Positions 61,738 through 64,000 of a DNA stretch of 64,000 nt are shown here, piece by piece. The notes under the pieces are model-generated. The model did not search any database. It was not told the origin of the DNA and was given only the letters and a program-made list of their open reading frames with translations. The stretch spans positions 1 through 64,000 of the forward strand of contig NZ_BQIP01000019.1 of the NCBI RefSeq assembly GCF_021602585.1, in the 5' to 3' direction. The position numbers were made by a program, and so were the translations under genes. Position 1 is the first letter of the stretch. Every line of letters begins with the position of its first letter. The DNA is from Pseudomonas faucium. GTDB lineage: Bacteria > Pseudomonadota > Gammaproteobacteria > Pseudomonadales > Pseudomonadaceae.

Positions 61738-62259
61738 ATGTTCGACAACATCCGCGCGGACTTGCGGGCATACAAGGGCGACTGGGGCGCCCAGGGCTTC
61801 TGGGTGATGCTGGTGTACCGCTTCGGCCGCTGGCGCTATGGGGTGCGTCCGGCACTGCTGCGCAAGCTGCTGTCGTTCATCTACAAGGTGTTGTTCAAGT
61901 TCGTGCAGATCATCACCGGGGTGGAGTTGCCGTGCGAGGTAGAGGTGGGCCGCAACTTCGTCATCGACCATTTCGGCGGCATCGTCATCAGCGGCTACGC
62001 GCGCTTTGGCGACGACTGCAGGATCCGCAACGGCGTGGTGGTGGGGCTGAAGAATGTCAGCGAGCCGACTGCGCCTGTGATCGGCAACAACGTCGATATC
62101 GGCGCCGGGGCCAAGCTGCTGGGCAATATCCGCATCGGCGACAACGTGGTGATCGGCTCCAACGCGGTGGTGCTGATCGATGTGCCGGACAACTCGCTGG
62201 CGGTGGGGGTGCCGGCCACGGTCAAGGCGCGCAAGCACGAGGCAGTGCAGTACACATGA
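61738..62259 (+). CDS. Serine-acetyltransferase-like hexapeptide acyltransferase
   Basis: A 173-residue protein with the CysE/EpsB-like N-terminal helices (FDNIRADLRAYKGDWGAQGF, FWVMLVYRFGRWRYGV) and a short left-handed beta-helix (FVIDHFGGIVISGYARFGDD, VIGNNVDIGAGAKLLGNIRI). It is too short for a true CysE and is of the kind that acetylates sugars in exopolysaccharide loci. A very strong ribosome site (AGGAGGGGG) precedes the ATG. It lies between two GT2 genes. Confidence 0.82.
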   Translation: MFDNIRADLRAYKGDWGAQGFWVMLVYRFGRWRYGVRPALLRKLLSFIYKVLFKFVQIITGVELPCEVEVGRNFVIDHFGGIVISGYARFGDDCRIRNGVVVGLKNVSEPTAPVIGNNVDIGAGAKLLGNIRIGDNVVIGSNAVVLIDVPDNSLAVGVPATVKARKHEAVQYT

Positions 62260-62316
62260 GCCGGCCCCAGGGGCGGCGGTGATCGGCAAGTGGCGTTCAG
62301 GGGTGGCGAGAGGCGC

Positions 62317-63294
62317 ATGGAGACAGGCATCGGAGTGGTGGTGATTGGTCGCAATGAGGGGATGCGCCTGGAGCGCTGCCTGGCCTCGCTGGCCAGCGGC
62401 GCGGACCAGGTCGTGTATGTCGACTCCGGTTCCACCGATGGCTCGGTGCAGCGGGCACGCAGCCATGGGGTAGAAGTGCTGGCGCTGGACCTGAGCATCC
62501 CGTTCACGGCTGCCCGGGCGCGTAACGAAGGCTTTGCCTGCCTGCTGCAGTTGCGCCCGGAGCTGCGCTACGTGCAGTTCGTCGACGGCGACTGCGAGGT
62601 GGTGGCGGGCTGGCTGGGCAGCGCCCAGGCGTTTCTCGACACCCACCCGGACGTGGCGGTGGTGTGCGGGCGGCGGCGCGAGCGCTTTCCCGAGCGCTCG
62701 GTGTACAACCTGCTGTGCGACCTGGAGTGGGACACCCCGGTCGGCGACGCCAAGGCCTGTGGTGGCGATGCGCTGATGCGCGTCGATGCCTTCAGGGCGG
62801 TGTCCGGCTACCGCCCGGAGCTGATCGCCGGGGAAGAACCGGAGCTGTGCGTGCGCTTGCGCGCCCGTGGCTGGAAAATCTGGCGCCTGGACGCCGAAAT
62901 GACCTTGCACGATGCCGCCATGACCCGTTTCAGCCAATGGTGGCGGCGCTGCGTGCGCGGCGGCTATGCCTTCGCCGAGGGCACCTACCTGCATGGCTAC
63001 CCACCCGAGCGCCACTGGCGGCGTGAGTCGCTGCGCGCCTGGCTGTGGGGGCTGGGCATCCCGCTGGTGACGCTGCTGCTCTGGGCGCTGCTGGGGGGCT
63101 GGGGCTTGCTGCTGCTGGCGATCTACCCGCTGCAGGCCCTGCGCCTGACCCGCCGCGGTGGCCGCACGCTGCGCGAGAACGGCTTGCAGGCGGTGTTCCT
63201 GGTGCTCGCCAAGTTCCCTGAAATGGTCGGGCAGGTGAAGTTCCTGTTCGACAGGTTGACCGCCAGCAAATCGGCTTTGATCGAGTACAAGTGA
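62317..63294 (+). CDS. GT2 glycosyltransferase
   Basis: A 325-residue family-2 glycosyltransferase with VVVIGRNEGMRLERCLASL, YVDSGSTDGS, FVDGDCEVV (DxD-type) and GEEPELCVRLRARGWKIWRL. One or two hydrophobic helices near residues 245-285 suggest membrane association. The N-terminal half is like glycosyltransferases annotated in exosortase/EpsH loci. ATG 62317 follows GCGAGAGG. A GTG at 62290 is an alternative start. It follows the small acyltransferase by 57 bases. Confidence 0.87.
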   Translation: METGIGVVVIGRNEGMRLERCLASLASGADQVVYVDSGSTDGSVQRARSHGVEVLALDLSIPFTAARARNEGFACLLQLRPELRYVQFVDGDCEVVAGWLGSAQAFLDTHPDVAVVCGRRRERFPERSVYNLLCDLEWDTPVGDAKACGGDALMRVDAFRAVSGYRPELIAGEEPELCVRLRARGWKIWRLDAEMTLHDAAMTRFSQWWRRCVRGGYAFAEGTYLHGYPPERHWRRESLRAWLWGLGIPLVTLLLWALLGGWGLLLLAIYPLQALRLTRRGGRTLRENGLQAVFLVLAKFPEMVGQVKFLFDRLTASKSALIEYK

Positions 63295-63301
63295 GATGAC
63301 C

Positions 63302-64000
63302 ATGAACCTCGTTTCACTCGCCAGGACCCTGCCAGCGGTACACCCCGGCCTGTCGCCGCGGGCGCTGAAGAACCGCCTCGCACTGAGCCTGCTGATGGTC
63401 CGCCAATGGCCCCAGCTCGGCACCTTCGTGCAGCGCATGAACACGGCGCTGGGCGCCGAAGGCTGGGCGGCGCTGGGTGACGACAGCATCGGCATCCTGC
63501 AATGGCCCTATATCAGCAAGGGCTGGGATGCACCGCAGCGGCTGGCGGTGGTGGCCTCGCACTACGAGCTGGTGGCCAAGCAATTTCCCTCCTTGTTGCT
63601 GCTCGGGCGTGACGCGCAGCGAACCCTCGCCGACCTGTCGAGCTACTCCCCCGGCTGCACCCTGGTGCTGGACCGGCCGATCTGGTTCAAGCGCGAAGGC
63701 GAGCTGGTGCTCAACCTGTTCCAGGGCGACTTGCGCGTGGCATCGCTGGCTTTCAGCCTGTGCCAGGCCGATGGCCAGCTGTGCCTGTTGATCGGCGCGG
63801 TGCAGGGCATCCACAAGGGCATCGACAGCGAGACGTCGCTGAACATCTACCGCGACCTGACCAAGGATTTCGAAGGCCTGCGCCCACGCAGCCTGCTGAT
63901 CGAAGCCATCAAGTGCCTTGCCCGGCTGCTGGGCGCCACGCAGATCCACGCCGTCAGCGATGCCTACCGGCATCACCGGCACCCTTATTTCGGCGCCGAC
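63302..64000 (+). CDS. DUF535 (VirK/YbjX) family protein, cut by window end
   Basis: The first 233 codons of a gene that runs past the window. It shows the DUF535 pattern: GWAALGDDSIGILQWPYISK, RLAVVASHYELV, LFQGDLRVASLAFSLCQADG, IGAVQGIHKGIDSETSLNIY, the LRPRSLLIEAIKCLARLLGA helix and AVSDAYRHHRHPYFGAD. VirK/YbjX proteins are linked to envelope stress or surface functions in enterobacteria, but their activity is unknown. The ATG at 63302 lies 7 bases after the GT2 stop, so it belongs to this unit. Confidence 0.85.
   Translation, partial: MNLVSLARTLPAVHPGLSPRALKNRLALSLLMVRQWPQLGTFVQRMNTALGAEGWAALGDDSIGILQWPYISKGWDAPQRLAVVASHYELVAKQFPSLLLLGRDAQRTLADLSSYSPGCTLVLDRPIWFKREGELVLNLFQGDLRVASLAFSLCQADGQLCLLIGAVQGIHKGIDSETSLNIYRDLTKDFEGLRPRSLLIEAIKCLARLLGATQIHAVSDAYRHHRHPYFGAD

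Noticed and set aside
44143-64000. An exosortase gene hidden in the exopolysaccharide locus.
   Set aside because: The membrane proteins present are explained by polymerase, flippase and co-polymerase features. No short multi-helix protein with the Cys/Arg/His exosortase pattern was seen.
1-64000. tRNA, rRNA, CRISPR arrays, insertion sequences or prophage genes.
   Set aside because: No cloverleaf-like TTCGA/anticodon arrangement, regularly spaced repeats, transposase motif or phage structural gene was found by reading.

Overview
The window reads as chromosome of a fluorescent pseudomonad, most likely the Pseudomonas putida group. The coding DNA is GC-rich, and intergenic gaps repeatedly carry the P. 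putida-type REP sequence (core GCCGGCAAGCCGGCTCCCAC), usually as inverted pairs at gene 3' ends. A quinohemoprotein amine dehydrogenase cluster, a sigma-54 activator, an nfrAB-like locus, two c-di-GMP enzymes and a long exopolysaccharide locus fit the same group. No rRNA, tRNA, CRISPR array, integrase or transposase was seen.

1-14.6 kb is amine catabolism. A sigma-54 activator leads a tight unit with qhpF (ABC exporter), qhpE (subtilisin-like protease) and qhpG (flavin monooxygenase). A convergent aldehyde dehydrogenase follows, then the structural genes qhpA-qhpD-qhpC-qhpB and an acyl-CoA synthetase. Together they predict primary amine to aldehyde to acid to acyl-CoA. The aldehyde dehydrogenase has a near-perfect -24/-12 promoter and qhpA a weaker candidate. 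qhpG looks 3'-truncated at a REP-like fragment.

14.6-24 kb holds mobA, a lower-GC two-gene insertion (AAA ATPase plus HNH protein, resembling the Septu PtuA/PtuB pair), an RND efflux pair without an outer-membrane channel gene, and a divergent two-component system. 24-32.3 kb is a c-di-GMP-linked surface glycan locus: wecB-nfrB-nfrA-ybcH-like genes with overlapping ends, plus a diguanylate cyclase. The C-terminus of NfrB carries four MshEN-like motifs.

32.6-43.8 kb is mixed: a PACE efflux protein, ilvA behind an isoleucine-rich leader peptide and attenuator, an unrecognised gene, a VOC protein, a GapN-like dehydrogenase, a GGDEF-EAL protein, and a 1,232-residue leucine-rich-repeat toxin-like protein that ends without a visible NEL catalytic domain.

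44.1 kb to the end is an exopolysaccharide locus. It encodes a FemAB/GNAT-like protein, a GT61 transferase, a 58-residue protein with a PEP-CTERM-like tail, a Wza-like exporter, an outer-membrane barrel protein, a Wzz-like co-polymerase and a CpsD-like ATPase. On the other strand are galE, a clan-A-like glycoside hydrolase and a Wzy-like polymerase. Then come a flippase, a Tat-leader micro-protein with a GMC oxidoreductase, two left-handed-beta-helix acyltransferases alternating with two GT2 transferases, and a DUF535 gene cut by the window end. The export part mirrors the gene set that accompanies exosortase/PEP-CTERM systems in other proteobacteria, although no exosortase lies in the window. 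This is the most interesting lead.
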